A DNA stretch of 64,000 nt from CADEDH01 sp965262175 (GTDB taxonomy: Bacteria > Actinomycetota > Acidimicrobiia > Acidimicrobiales > SZUA-35), in NCBI GenBank assembly GCA_965262175.1, contig CBDHES010000002.1, positions 2,604,001 through 2,668,000 on the forward strand. The letters run 5' to 3'. A program made the position numbers and the translations under genes. This document shows, piece by piece, positions 17,142 to 25,339 of this stretch (positions are counted from its first letter, which is position 1; each line of letters opens with the position of its first letter). The notes under the pieces were generated by a model. That model was not told the DNA's origin. It saw nothing but the letters and a program-made list of their open reading frames with translations, and did not search any database.

Positions 17142-17579
17142 ATGGACCTTGCACTGGTGGTTCTGATCGGCTGCATCGCCGTGGCCAGTGGGCCAGCGCT
17201 TCAGCTGCGCTTCTCCACCCGCTCACAGGCGGGCCCTGTACCGGCCGCTGCCGCTAGTGCCCTCCCGCTGCTTGCTCTCGGCGGGTTCGTGTCACTCGCG
17301 GCCCACATGTACTGGCGACTTGGAGCCTGGCCAGCCAGGATCGGAACCGACGGCTTTCCGTCCGACCTGACACTCCACGCGACCGTTGCCCAGTACCTCT
17401 TCTGGTCTCTGGTGGCGGGCCTCGTACTGGGAGTTCCCGGCACGTTGCTCGCCTTTGCCACTGCTCCCCGGCTACGCCTGGGCGCCCTCTACGTCGGCCT
17501 CTATGTACTGCTAGCTGTCGCAGTACTCGGCCTCTTTTTCCTGATGCCCGGGGATTTCCGCCAATGGTGGTGGGACTGA
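17142..17579 (+). CDS. Hypothetical membrane protein, four predicted helices
   Basis: 145 residues. Hydrophobic segments lie near 3-20, 37-58, 83-107 and 113-135; the C-terminus is charged and Trp-rich (GDFRQWWWD). No family is recognised. The N-terminal helix could also act as a signal anchor. It follows repeat C by 50 nt and precedes a toxin-gene remnant, so it is a passenger of the accessory island rather than part of a readable operon. Confidence 0.65.
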   Translation: MDLALVVLIGCIAVASGPALQLRFSTRSQAGPVPAAAASALPLLALGGFVSLAAHMYWRLGAWPARIGTDGFPSDLTLHATVAQYLFWSLVAGLVLGVPGTLLAFATAPRLRLGALYVGLYVLLAVAVLGLFFLMPGDFRQWWWD

Positions 17580-18091
17580 GTCAGGGAGAACCTGCCCTCG
17601 ACTCGTGAGGATCGTCTTCGACACCGGGGTTCGGTGTCTTCAGCACTGCGCTCAGCAAGCGCCGACGGCCCGGCTCGAAGCCCCATGTTGCGTCGATGGC
17701 AGGACGTCAGGTCTTCGTCGCCGTGGTCGGCATGTCCGCCCCGGAGGCGCCGCTGCCCTAAGGCACTACGCAACGCCGGGACTGTTGCGCGATCCCTGGC
17801 TCGCCGAACGAGGCGAACGGGCTTCGTGAGCCCTGCAGCCTCATGGTCGACAAGATCACGACGGCGCCCTGATCCAAGCTTGGCCAACACGTCGGTCGCC
17901 TCGATGACGAGGACCTCGTCCGACTGGGTCGAGCGATCCTGGTGCCCAGGGCCTAGGTCGAGTTGGTCGAGATCGACCGGCTACTCGACGGCTACATAGG
18001 TTGAGGGTTGGGTGCAGTCCGTTGCTCTGTCCGATTCCCGCCAGCGGCACCCGGCCAGCAGGACCAAGCTTGCTGGGTGGACGACCAAAGG
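17580..18091. other. Non-genic stretch holding the MazF remnant
   Basis: Apart from the toxin remnant at 17762-17956, overlapping frames on both strands show only arginine/serine-rich shadow translation. No intact gene is supported before the EamA permease. Confidence 0.5.
17762..17956 (+). pseudogene. Degenerate MazF/PemK-type toxin remnant
   Basis: One frame reads GTTQRRDCCAIP, then NEANGLREPCSLMVDKITT, a TGA, then SKLGQHVGRLDDEDLVRLG. This matches the C-terminal half of MazF/PemK endoribonucleases (T-x-R-R, N-G-L-x-x-P, V-D-K/Q-I-x-T, L-G-x-x-x-G-x-L). The TGA replaces an expected coding triplet (CGA is one base away). The N-terminal half and an antitoxin are not recognisable. It is a dead toxin gene in the island. 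Confidence 0.6.
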
Positions 18092-19033
18092 ATGGGTTCG
18101 AACCCTCGGCTGGCCTGGCTGGTCGCTTGTGCCGTGGTCCTTGGATGGGGTATCAACTTCGTCCTCGCCAAGCACGCCCTCAACCAGTTCAGTGTCGGCA
18201 CGTTCAACTTCATCAGATTCGGAGGCATGGTCGCCCTCGGATGGACGGTCATCGCCATAACCGGCGAACGAACCCCCGTCGCACGACAGGACCGACGCCT
18301 CCTGGCACTGGTCGCCCTCGTCGGCTTCTGCGGCTACGTGTTCGGGTTCAGCGTCGGCCTGGCCTACACCAGCGCCTTCTCCGCATCCCTCCTGCTCGCC
18401 CTCGTGCCACTCTGGGTCGCCCTGTTCACCTCAGCCGCCAACCGCGAACCACCGCCACCAGCGACCCTGGCCGCACTCGGACTCGCCGCGGGCGGAACGG
18501 CTCTCTTCGTCGGCACCAGGACATCGATATCGCTCGGCTGGGGAGACGCCATCTCCCTCATCGTCGCCGCCCTGTACGCCACCTACCTACTCTTGAACCG
18601 TCGACTCGTCGATCGCTACGCCCCGTTCACCCTCACCACCTACGCTGCCACCCTCGCCGCTATCCCCGTCCTCCTACTAACAGCGCCATCGCTACCTCAA
18701 CAAGAATGGGCGGCGATCACCTCCTGGGGCTGGCTGGCCATGGCGTGGGTCATCACGGGACCCGTGTTCGTGGCCTGGTCCCTCTGGAACTGGGTGCTCC
18801 GCCACCTCAGCCCGACCCAGGTCGCACCACTGCTGTTCACCGTCCCGGTGACGAGCGGCCTCGCCGCCTGGCTATTCCTCGACGAAAGCATCGCCCTCGG
18901 CCAAATCCTCGGCACCGCAGCAGTCGTCGGCGGCCTCATCCTCAACCAACGCGCCGGATCCAACCGACCACTCCCGAACCCCACCACCCACCAGCCCACC
19001 GATCCGATGAGCCCGCAATCGACCGAGCGATAA
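18092..19033 (+). CDS. EamA-family (DMT superfamily) permease
   Basis: 313 residues starting MGSNPRLAWLVACAVV. The frame is open further upstream, but that part lacks membrane character. About ten helices in two EamA repeats are visible; the first contains WGINFVLAKHALNQFSVGTFNFIRF and the second ITGPVFVAWSLWNWVLRHL. The closing LFLDESIALGQILGTAAVVGGLIL is diagnostic. The family exports amino acids or other metabolites. Repeat D starts at its stop codon. Codon use (more ACC/CTC and A-ending codons) differs slightly from the core genes. Confidence 0.88.
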   Translation: MGSNPRLAWLVACAVVLGWGINFVLAKHALNQFSVGTFNFIRFGGMVALGWTVIAITGERTPVARQDRRLLALVALVGFCGYVFGFSVGLAYTSAFSASLLLALVPLWVALFTSAANREPPPPATLAALGLAAGGTALFVGTRTSISLGWGDAISLIVAALYATYLLLNRRLVDRYAPFTLTTYAATLAAIPVLLLTAPSLPQQEWAAITSWGWLAMAWVITGPVFVAWSLWNWVLRHLSPTQVAPLLFTVPVTSGLAAWLFLDESIALGQILGTAAVVGGLILNQRAGSNRPLPNPTTHQPTDPMSPQSTER

Positions 19034-19193
19034 CGGCACTCGTGGCCCGCTCGAGATCACCGGCCACTGACGGTCCCTCGCTACCGAGGGCGACGTCCAG
19101 GGTCTCGCGGAGGTGGCAACACTCGTCGCACCGTCGGTGTTCGCGTTCCCGGACGGTCGAACCGGGCCATCACGCCGGTTGTGCGTGGCCGAG
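19030..19193 (+). repeat. Island repeat unit D (type 2)
   Basis: About 164 nt, near 90% identical by eye to unit C and gap-free. It overlaps the stop codon of the EamA gene. The left end has the small hairpin CACTCGTG and then GCTCGAGATCACCGG. It ends just before the start of the next small gene. Confidence 0.75.
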
Positions 19194-19210
19194 CTACGTA
19201 TCAAGCCAGA

Positions 19211-19681
19211 ATGGGCGTCATGACCGTCTGGACACTTGCTTCCTCAGGTGACCATGGCGCTCTTCGTCTTGGCCAGTCGTTCGGGGAAGTGGTCGAGGCG
19301 TTTGGGCAGGCACCACACGTTCATGGTCGTGCCCTGCTGAAGTACGGCGATGTCGAGCTGCACTTTCAGGAAGACACGCTCTGGCTTATCCACTGCGAGT
19401 TCGGCGGCGCACCCCTTCCTCCAGCCGTCACCAGCGACGCGCTGCACCTGAGCCCTGACGGCCTTGCCTGGCCGACCTCGTACTTCGCGCTCAAGCAACT
19501 GGCTGAGGGCCGAGGTTTCTCGACCGAGCCTTTCTCCGAGCCGTGGGGCGAGGGCTTCAGGTTCGGACTCGGGAGTCTGGTTATCCACAAAAACGACCAA
19601 CTAGTGGCCTGGTCTGTTATCCGACGGACAGTTTGGTGTGACGCACACCGGCACCGGCCGAGCGCCCGAGATCGCCGGTGA
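19211..19681 (+). CDS. Hypothetical protein, possible C-terminal extension into repeat E
   Basis: 156 residues from MGVMTVWTLAS; MTVWTLAS three codons later is equally possible. It is a soluble mix of strands and helices (GQSFGEVVEAFGQAP, LLKYGDVELHFQEDTLWLIHCEF, GFRFGLGSLVIHKNDQLVAWSVI). The pattern of a self-describing beta strand before DTLWLI recalls small immunity-like orphan proteins, but no family is assigned. The last 15 or so residues (CDAHRHRPSARDRR) are read from repeat E, so the original stop may have been lost. Confidence 0.6.
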   Translation: MGVMTVWTLASSGDHGALRLGQSFGEVVEAFGQAPHVHGRALLKYGDVELHFQEDTLWLIHCEFGGAPLPPAVTSDALHLSPDGLAWPTSYFALKQLAEGRGFSTEPFSEPWGEGFRFGLGSLVIHKNDQLVAWSVIRRTVWCDAHRHRPSARDRR

Positions 19682-19684
19682 CCG
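19635..19684 (+). repeat. Island repeat unit E (partial)
   Basis: It starts with the hairpin GGTGTG-ACG-CACACC and carries GCGCCCGAGATCGCCGG, a variant of the shared core in the same orientation. The type 1 or type 2 body is absent, so this is a short or decayed copy. Confidence 0.45.
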
Positions 19685-19736
19685 GCGCCCTCTAGTCACC
19701 GAGCGCGGCAACCAAGCAGCCGTGCTGTCCTCGGAT

Positions 19737-20384
19737 CTAGTGGGAGAGCGAGAACCCGAGCAGGACTGCTCCACTAACCGTGATCCGGCCAGGTGCCAGG
19801 TCGCTGCTATCGGCGGGTCCGCCCCCAACACCACGATGAACTTCGCCACGGAGCTGATCAGGATCAACGTCCTCGATGTGCACGACCGGCCCGAGCGCAA
19901 CACCTGCTGCGGCGGCGTACGCCTCCGCTTTGCTCCGAGCTGCTTCAACGGCGGCCTCTCTTGCCTGCCTGCGAAGCGCTTGCTTGTCGGTGTTGTCGTA
20001 GCGAACCTCAAGGATCTCGTCAGCCCCAGCATCCACGAGGTCGACCAGGGCCACGTCCACTTGGTCAAGGTTCGTCAATCGAATAGAGAATTCGATCCGG
20101 CACTGATGACCGAGGAACTTCCGGCCCGCCCCATAGCCATCCCAGGCTGACTGGACACTCGTGCGAGAAGATGTGACGTCAGAGGACGGAATCTGGAGCC
20201 CCGGCAGCGTCGCCCTTAGTGAAGCTGCAGCCTCCCGAGCGGCCTTGAGCGCTCCTTCCGGCTTGTTGTTCAATCGGTTGATCGCCAACCGGAGAACCGC
20301 GTAGTCCGGTTCGGCATGAACGTCGCCTTGGCCAAAGGCAGATACACCCCAGGGCTGATCAATGGCGGTCGTCCCGAATCGCAT
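19737..20384 (-). CDS. SIMPL-domain (DUF541) protein
   Basis: 215 residues from MRFGTTAIDQPWG. The domain signature is clear: GVSAFGQGDVHAEPDYAVL at the start, TSSRTSVQSAWDGYG and RIEFSIRLTNLDQVDVALVDLVDAGADEI in the middle (quoted by segments), then RSKAEAYAAAAGVALGPVVHI. It ends with APGRITVSGAVLLGFSL. SIMPL proteins are linked to signalling or oxidative-stress protection, usually in the periplasm, but no signal peptide is visible here. It lies between repeats E and F, transcribed against the repeats. Confidence 0.85.
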   Translation of the reverse strand: MRFGTTAIDQPWGVSAFGQGDVHAEPDYAVLRLAINRLNNKPEGALKAAREAAASLRATLPGLQIPSSDVTSSRTSVQSAWDGYGAGRKFLGHQCRIEFSIRLTNLDQVDVALVDLVDAGADEILEVRYDNTDKQALRRQAREAAVEAARSKAEAYAAAAGVALGPVVHIEDVDPDQLRGEVHRGVGGGPADSSDLAPGRITVSGAVLLGFSLSH

Positions 20385-20464
20385 CCCAGCACGATACCCA
20401 GCTGCCAACGGATGTTCCGGCTGACCGGTGTCTTGCCCCACCAGAGGTCGCGAGCGCTCGAGTA

Positions 20465-20559
20465 CGGCACGACTGCCGTGCTCGACATCACCGGGTGCGG
20501 TGGACCCGCTTTGCAGTGACGCAATACGCCCAATCCGGCGGCCCTCGGCATCACCGGGG
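20465..20559 (+). repeat. Island repeat unit F (short form)
   Basis: It starts with the hairpin CGGCA-CGAC-TGCCG, followed directly by TGCTCGACATCACCGG, and ends with CTCGGCATCACCGGGG. This is the two-copy layout of units A and B with a shorter, different centre. It lies between the SIMPL gene and the MocR remnant. No gene is seen in 20385-20655. Confidence 0.55.
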
Positions 20560-20655
20560 CTCTGGCAACGACCCCTGGCTCCAGCCCGCTCCTGCGGCGA
20601 GGTTGTGCGGTGATCGGAAGGAGAGGGGAGGGCGTCGCCGATGGTTCGGTGTGCG

Positions 20656-21976
20656 CTACTCGCGGTTCACGTGGCCAAGGACGCTGGCGAGGTGGGCCGT
20701 GCTGTCGCCGAAGTTGGCGGCTGGCCGGCTGAAACCGAGCACGAGGCCATCGGTGGCGATGCTGGTGAGATAGTGCTGGCGAAGGCCCCAGAGCGCGAGG
20801 CGGTGCTCGCGGAGCGCCCGTTGCACGACGTCGACTTCGTCGAGGCCCTGGGGTAGGACCATCGTGAGGTGGAGGCCAGCTGAGACGCCTCTGATGTCGG
20901 GCTGGTCGATGACGTTCCGGATGGAGTCGAGGAGCTGGTCGCGGCGGGAGCGGTAGAGCGGACGTACTCGGCGGACATGGCGGTCGAGGTCGCCCCGGTC
21001 TATGAAGCGTGCCAAGGTCGCCTGGGTGAGCTGGTTGACCTCACCGTCACGTCCGCGTTGCTCGGTCAACGGTTCGAGCATGTCGGGTGGGACGACCACC
21101 CAGCCGACACGGAGCCCAGCTCCGAGGGTCTTGCTGGTTGTGCCCAGGTAGATGACCCGGTCGGGGGCGATGCCTTGGAGCGCGCCAAGAGGCTGTCGGT
21201 CGTAGCGGTACTCGCCGTCATAGTCGTCTTCGATGATCCAGGCCCGATTCTGCCTGGCCCAGTTCGCCAGCCCGGTCCGGCGCTCGGGACTCATGACCGC
21301 ACCGAGGGGATACTGGTGCGCAGGTGTGACGAGAACCGCCGAGACACGGGCTCTGGCCAGCGCTTCGACGTCGATCCCCCCGGCGTCGACGGGTACGGGC
21401 ACCAGGTGGAGTCCTTCTCGTCGAAGAATGGCCTGGTGGAACGGGAAGCCTGGCTCTTCCACGGCCACCGCGGTTGCGCCATCTCGGTGGAGCAATCGCC
21501 CGATCTGGGCCAGGCCACTGGCTACCCCGGCGACGATGACGATGGACTCGGCCGCAGCGGCGGCGTTTTCGGTTGAGGTAGCTCGCCAGCTCGGCGCGGA
21601 GCTCGCCAAGCCCGGCCGGATCACCGTAGCCAAACAGGTCGTCGGGAGCAGACGCCAGAACCGCCCGCGTGGAGCGGAGCCATGCTGAGCGAGGGAACCG
21701 GCTGGCATCGGGTTCACCCGGTATCAGGTCGAGGCGGAAGTCGGGTCGGGGGGATGCGACCGCTGGCCGCTCGGAGGTCCACTGCCCGTCTGCCACTCGC
21801 GTGAGCGCACCGGGCCTGCTCACCAGGTAGCCCTCGGCGATGAGCTGGTCGTAGGCAGCGACCACCGTCGACCGAGCGACCCCAAGGTCTGCTGCGAGTC
21901 CACGCGCGGGGTTGTTTGCGGGTGGCGCAGCGATGCAGGCAACCGGCGTCACGTTGAACTGGATCACCGACAGCAC
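20656..21976 (-). pseudogene. MocR/PdxR-type GntR regulator, 5'-truncated and frameshifted
   Basis: The C-terminal part is a class I aminotransferase-like domain with VEEPGFPFHQAIL, VTPAHQYPLGAVMS, IIEDDYDGEYRYDRQPLGAL and the PLP lysine in YLGTTSKTLGAGLRVGW. The N-terminal winged helix (GLAADLGVARSTVVAAYDQL) is in another frame; the switch is near 21565-21575. Upstream of GLAADLG, at about 21905-21912, the expected start of the helix-turn-helix domain is replaced by unrelated sequence. It is probably non-functional. MocR proteins normally regulate vitamin B6 or amino-acid genes. Confidence 0.75.
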
Positions 21977-22085
21977 AGATCAGTTCGCCGACCGATCGCC
22001 AGGCTTCTACCTCAACTCGCTCAGCACCTGGCCGACGCTGGCGGGAGCAATCATCATCGCCGGCGGCGTGCTGGCCAACATCTGA
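21909..22085 (+). pseudogene. C-terminal fragment of a membrane protein at a recombination junction
   Basis: The frame runs GLFAGGAAMQATGVTLNW, then FYLNSLSTWPTLAGAIIIAGGVLANI and a stop. It ends in one hydrophobic helix like the tail of a permease, and no complete gene precedes it. It abuts the point where the MocR gene loses similarity, so a deletion probably fused two broken genes here. An ATG at 21933 could still give a 50-residue product. Confidence 0.4.
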
Positions 22086-22191
22086 GGACCTCTGCCAACA
22101 CCCCGGCCACGTCGTCGAGGGCATGGTGCTTCTCACTGGCCGAGTCGCTCGATGGCGTCGGCACGGGACCCGGCACGCCGGGTGCCGTCGG

Positions 22192-24924
22192 CTATCCGGT
22201 GTCGTTGGCGAGAAGTCGGAGCTGACGGGCTCGTGCGGTGGCCTCGGTCCGGTTGCGGACGCCGAGCTTGTCGAAGATGTGGGTGATGTGCTTCTTGACG
22301 GTGTTGAGCGAGATGAAGAGCTCGGCGCAGATCTCCTTGTTCGGCTTCCCGTCGATGAGCTGGGCGAGCACCTCGAGCTCGCGTTCGGTGAGGGGGACGA
22401 CGAGCGCGTCGTTCGGCGATGCCGCTCCTGACGCGCTTCCGGGCGCCGACTCGCAGGCTTCGATGAGCCGGTCGATTCTTGCCCCGGCGATGGGGTCTCG
22501 ATCGTCGGGTCGTTCCCGGAAGAGACGGAGGAGGTCGGCCATCGGCTCACCCTCATCGGCGAAGACACGAACATACCCGGACGGGGCCGCCAGGTCGGTC
22601 GCCCTCTGCAGCGCGTCGAGCGCGGCCGCCGTGTCGCCCATCGCCGCAAGCGCCAGAGCCCGCAGCGCGTCGATCTCGAGGACGGCGCCGTGACGGTCCT
22701 GGCCGGCGGCGAGGCTTCGGAGCGGGTCGAGTCGTTCGAGCGCGCTGACGGGATCGCCCTTGGCCAACATGAGTCGGGCCTGCGCGAGTTCGGCGGGTTC
22801 TCGTTGGTGCGTGGGCGGCGCGTCGAGCGGTAGCGCTCGTGCTCGAGACCAGCGGTCGGCGGCCGCTAGGTCACCCTGGGTGATGGAGAGTTGCGCCATC
22901 TGGGCTGGGACGGGGTTGAGCAGGTCGGCCACCTCGCTCACCGGGGCTCGTTGCAGGGCGTTGGCCATGGCCTCCCTGGCGGCGTCCGGGTCCCCGACGG
23001 CCTGGTGGACCCTTGCCAGGATGGCCCAGCCCCCCGCCAGCGCCTGGGTGTAGATGAAGTCGCCACACATCGAGATGCCGAGCTTGGCGTGGATCCGAGC
23101 CGCGTCGAGATCGTCTCGTTCGTAGGCGACCTCAGCGATGCCGACATGGGCTACACCGGCGGCCGGCGCGTCCGGTCCGGTGTGGGCGGCATCTTGGTCG
23201 AGGATCTGCTCGTAGCTTTCGAGCGCTGCGTCGAGGTCGCCGAGGGCCCGGTGGACGCGGCCGAGACGGTTGGCGCTCAACGCCGCCCGGTCGTACTGCC
23301 CGACGTTTCGCCAATCGGTTGCGTTTGCGGCCAAGGCCGGAGCTGCTTCGATGACGTCACCGCGAAGCCAGGGTCCGGCGGCGAGGTGCCACCGTGCGAT
23401 CAGCCCGGTGATCGAGCCCTCGCCGACTTCGCTGGTGGCTCGGGCTGCGATGTCGATGGCCGTTTGGGCGTCGCCGCGCATGTGGGCGACGTAGGCGCGG
23501 AGCAGATCGGCCGTCGGGTCCAGGTCGTCGAGTGGACCGCTGGGGTCCTGGTCGACCGCCTCGACCAGTTGGGTCGTGTCACCACGAGTCCGATCGGCGC
23601 CGTCGAGCAACTCCTCGGCTTCCCGGAGATGTCCCCCGTAGATCGCGATCCGGGCCCGAGCCAGGATCAGCCGACGGGTGTTGACAAGACCAGCCGGAAG
23701 CTGGTCGAGCCAACGCTGCAAGGTGGTGCCCTCGCGGCGGAGGAGGAGCGCGTCGGCGTTGTCCTCGATGAGCCGGGCCGCCCACGCACCGTCGCCTGCA
23801 GCCCAGGCGTGATGGATCGCCCGGTCGACGTCATCGTGCGAGCGGTACCAATCGGCCGCTCGACGGTGGAGTTCGTCGACCGGATGGTTCCCCGGGTGTT
23901 GGAGTCGGACCCGGAGGAGGTCGGCGAAGAGGTGGTGGTAGCGCCACCATCGGCGGGTGTCATCGAGGGGAACGACGAAGAGGTTCGCGGCCTCGATCGT
24001 CTCCAACGTCGCTTGGCTGTCCTGCCGACCGGTCACCGCGTCACACAGGGAACCGGAGAGTTGGTCGAGGATCGACGTCTGGAGCAGGAACGCTCGGCGC
24101 TCAGGTGGCTGCCGGTCGAGGACCTCCTCGGTCAGATAGTCGAGGACGAACCGGTGCTCCCCGGTGAAGTTGGCGGCGAGGATCTCGATGTCGGCGCCAC
24201 CCTGGAGTGAGAGTCCGGCGAGTTGTAGACCGGCGGCCCAGCCCTCGGTCCGCTCGGCCAGGACTCCCGACACCGGTTCTGCGATGTCGGTATCGGTCAA
24301 GGCGCTGAGCAACTGGCCGCTCTCGGTGGCACTGAACCTCAGGTCCGCTGCTCGGATCTCGGTCAGCCGGCCTTCCGCCCGAAGCCGCGGAAGCTCCAGC
24401 GGCGGATCGGCCCTGGTGGCGACGACGACTCGCAGGCTCGGGGGGAGGTGCTGGATGAGGTAGCGAAGACCACGGTGAACAGCATCGTTCTCGACCAGGT
24501 GGTAGTCGTCGAGCGCCAGGGCGACCTCGCCGGTCATGCCGGCGTGGGCGTTGATGAGGCCGGTCACAACGGCTTCGTCGGCGGCGGCGTGGTCCCAGAG
24601 GCCCGCATGGTCGAGCGACTGCACGATCGACGATTCGTCGCCGATGGCCTGGTCGAGTGACGCAGCGACGTGGCGCCAGAACCGGATCGGGTCGTTGTCG
24701 GCCGAATCGAGCGATACCCAGGCCGTGGCACCGTTCGAGCGCTGGCAGCAGGCGGCCAGCAACGCCGACTTGCCGAACCCAGCCGGGGCGCAGAGCAGCA
24801 CCAGCCCCTCTCGTCGGAGTCCTGCTTCGACCCTCGCAGCCAGCCGGGGGCGAGCGACATAGGTGGCGGGTGGTCGCGGGACGTGCAGCTTGGTCCAGAG
24901 CACATCCTTGGCCTGGGTGTCCAC
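22192..24924 (-). CDS. MalT-type LuxR-family transcriptional activator (ATP-binding, TPR-like)
   Basis: 910 residues with a GTG start giving VDTQAKDVLWTKLHVPRPP, the usual N-terminus of this group. The P-loop is APAGFGKSALL (46-56), Walker B-like VALALDDYHLVE follows, then YHHLFADLLRVRL. Long TPR-like helical repeats fill about 350-780. The C-terminal LuxR helix-turn-helix (about 845-905) reads LTERELEVLAQLIDGKPNKEI, then LFISLNTVKKHITHIFDKLGV. It is probably an ATP- and ligand-dependent activator of the divergent operon at 25124. An AGGAGG lies 9 nt upstream of the GTG inside a palindrome. Confidence 0.93.
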   Translation of the reverse strand: MDTQAKDVLWTKLHVPRPPATYVARPRLAARVEAGLRREGLVLLCAPAGFGKSALLAACCQRSNGATAWVSLDSADNDPIRFWRHVAASLDQAIGDESSIVQSLDHAGLWDHAAADEAVVTGLINAHAGMTGEVALALDDYHLVENDAVHRGLRYLIQHLPPSLRVVVATRADPPLELPRLRAEGRLTEIRAADLRFSATESGQLLSALTDTDIAEPVSGVLAERTEGWAAGLQLAGLSLQGGADIEILAANFTGEHRFVLDYLTEEVLDRQPPERRAFLLQTSILDQLSGSLCDAVTGRQDSQATLETIEAANLFVVPLDDTRRWWRYHHLFADLLRVRLQHPGNHPVDELHRRAADWYRSHDDVDRAIHHAWAAGDGAWAARLIEDNADALLLRREGTTLQRWLDQLPAGLVNTRRLILARARIAIYGGHLREAEELLDGADRTRGDTTQLVEAVDQDPSGPLDDLDPTADLLRAYVAHMRGDAQTAIDIAARATSEVGEGSITGLIARWHLAAGPWLRGDVIEAAPALAANATDWRNVGQYDRAALSANRLGRVHRALGDLDAALESYEQILDQDAAHTGPDAPAAGVAHVGIAEVAYERDDLDAARIHAKLGISMCGDFIYTQALAGGWAILARVHQAVGDPDAAREAMANALQRAPVSEVADLLNPVPAQMAQLSITQGDLAAADRWSRARALPLDAPPTHQREPAELAQARLMLAKGDPVSALERLDPLRSLAAGQDRHGAVLEIDALRALALAAMGDTAAALDALQRATDLAAPSGYVRVFADEGEPMADLLRLFRERPDDRDPIAGARIDRLIEACESAPGSASGAASPNDALVVPLTERELEVLAQLIDGKPNKEICAELFISLNTVKKHITHIFDKLGVRNRTEATARARQLRLLANDTG

Positions 24925-24926
24925 CG

Positions 24927-24939
24927 GGAGGATTCCTCC
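24927..24939 (-). promoter_or_regulatory. Shine-Dalgarno of the LuxR gene inside a palindrome
   Basis: GGAGGATTCCTCC is a 13-nt palindrome. In the mRNA GGAGG can pair with CCTCC around an AAT loop, hiding the ribosome-binding site next to the GTG start. It may limit translation of the activator. Confidence 0.45.
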
Positions 24940-25123
24940 TGTCGGTCCGGGCGCCGAGCCGCTGGCCAGGGCTCTCCGAAGGCTAGCCGGGCGCCTCATC
25001 TCGGCGGGATCCGGGCGGGGTCACCCCTGGTACCACCGCCAATGGCACCTCTGGGTGACGACGCCACAGCCGACCCATCGCACGATGCCTGCAACGGAAA
25101 CACGACACGAAGGAGCGGAGCTC

Positions 25124-25339
25124 TTGAGGTACGAGATCCACGTCGCCGCCGGCCTCGACCGGACGTGGTCGGACTGGTTCGACGGCTTGCAGGCCGAGCG
25201 GGTTTCGGAGACTCGAACCCGCCTGGCCGGGCCGGTCGAGGACCAGGCAGCCCTGCACGGCGTGCTCAACCAGATCCGGGATCTGGGCCTCGAGATCATC
25301 TCTGTCGCTCGTGTCGACGGCAACGAGGAGACATGGTGA
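25124..25339 (+). CDS. Small conserved protein upstream of NmrA-type reductase
   Basis: 71 residues from a TTG preceded by AAGGAGCGG; an in-frame ATG at 25086 would add 13 residues (MPATETRHEGAEL). The sequence reads RYEIHVAAGLDRTWSDWFDGL, an acidic turn, LAGPVEDQAALHGVLNQIRDLGLEIISV. This is a small alpha/beta protein often found beside MalT-type regulators in actinobacteria, with no assigned function. The stop overlaps the next start by 7 nt, so translation is coupled. It is the first gene divergent from the LuxR activator. Confidence 0.78.
   Translation: MRYEIHVAAGLDRTWSDWFDGLQAERVSETRTRLAGPVEDQAALHGVLNQIRDLGLEIISVARVDGNEETW

Noticed and set aside
14121..20559. Classical integron attC sites
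   Set aside because: No convincing GTTRRRY / RYYYAAC pairs with matching arms were found at repeat ends, and no integrase is visible. The cassette idea is kept, but not as a standard integron.
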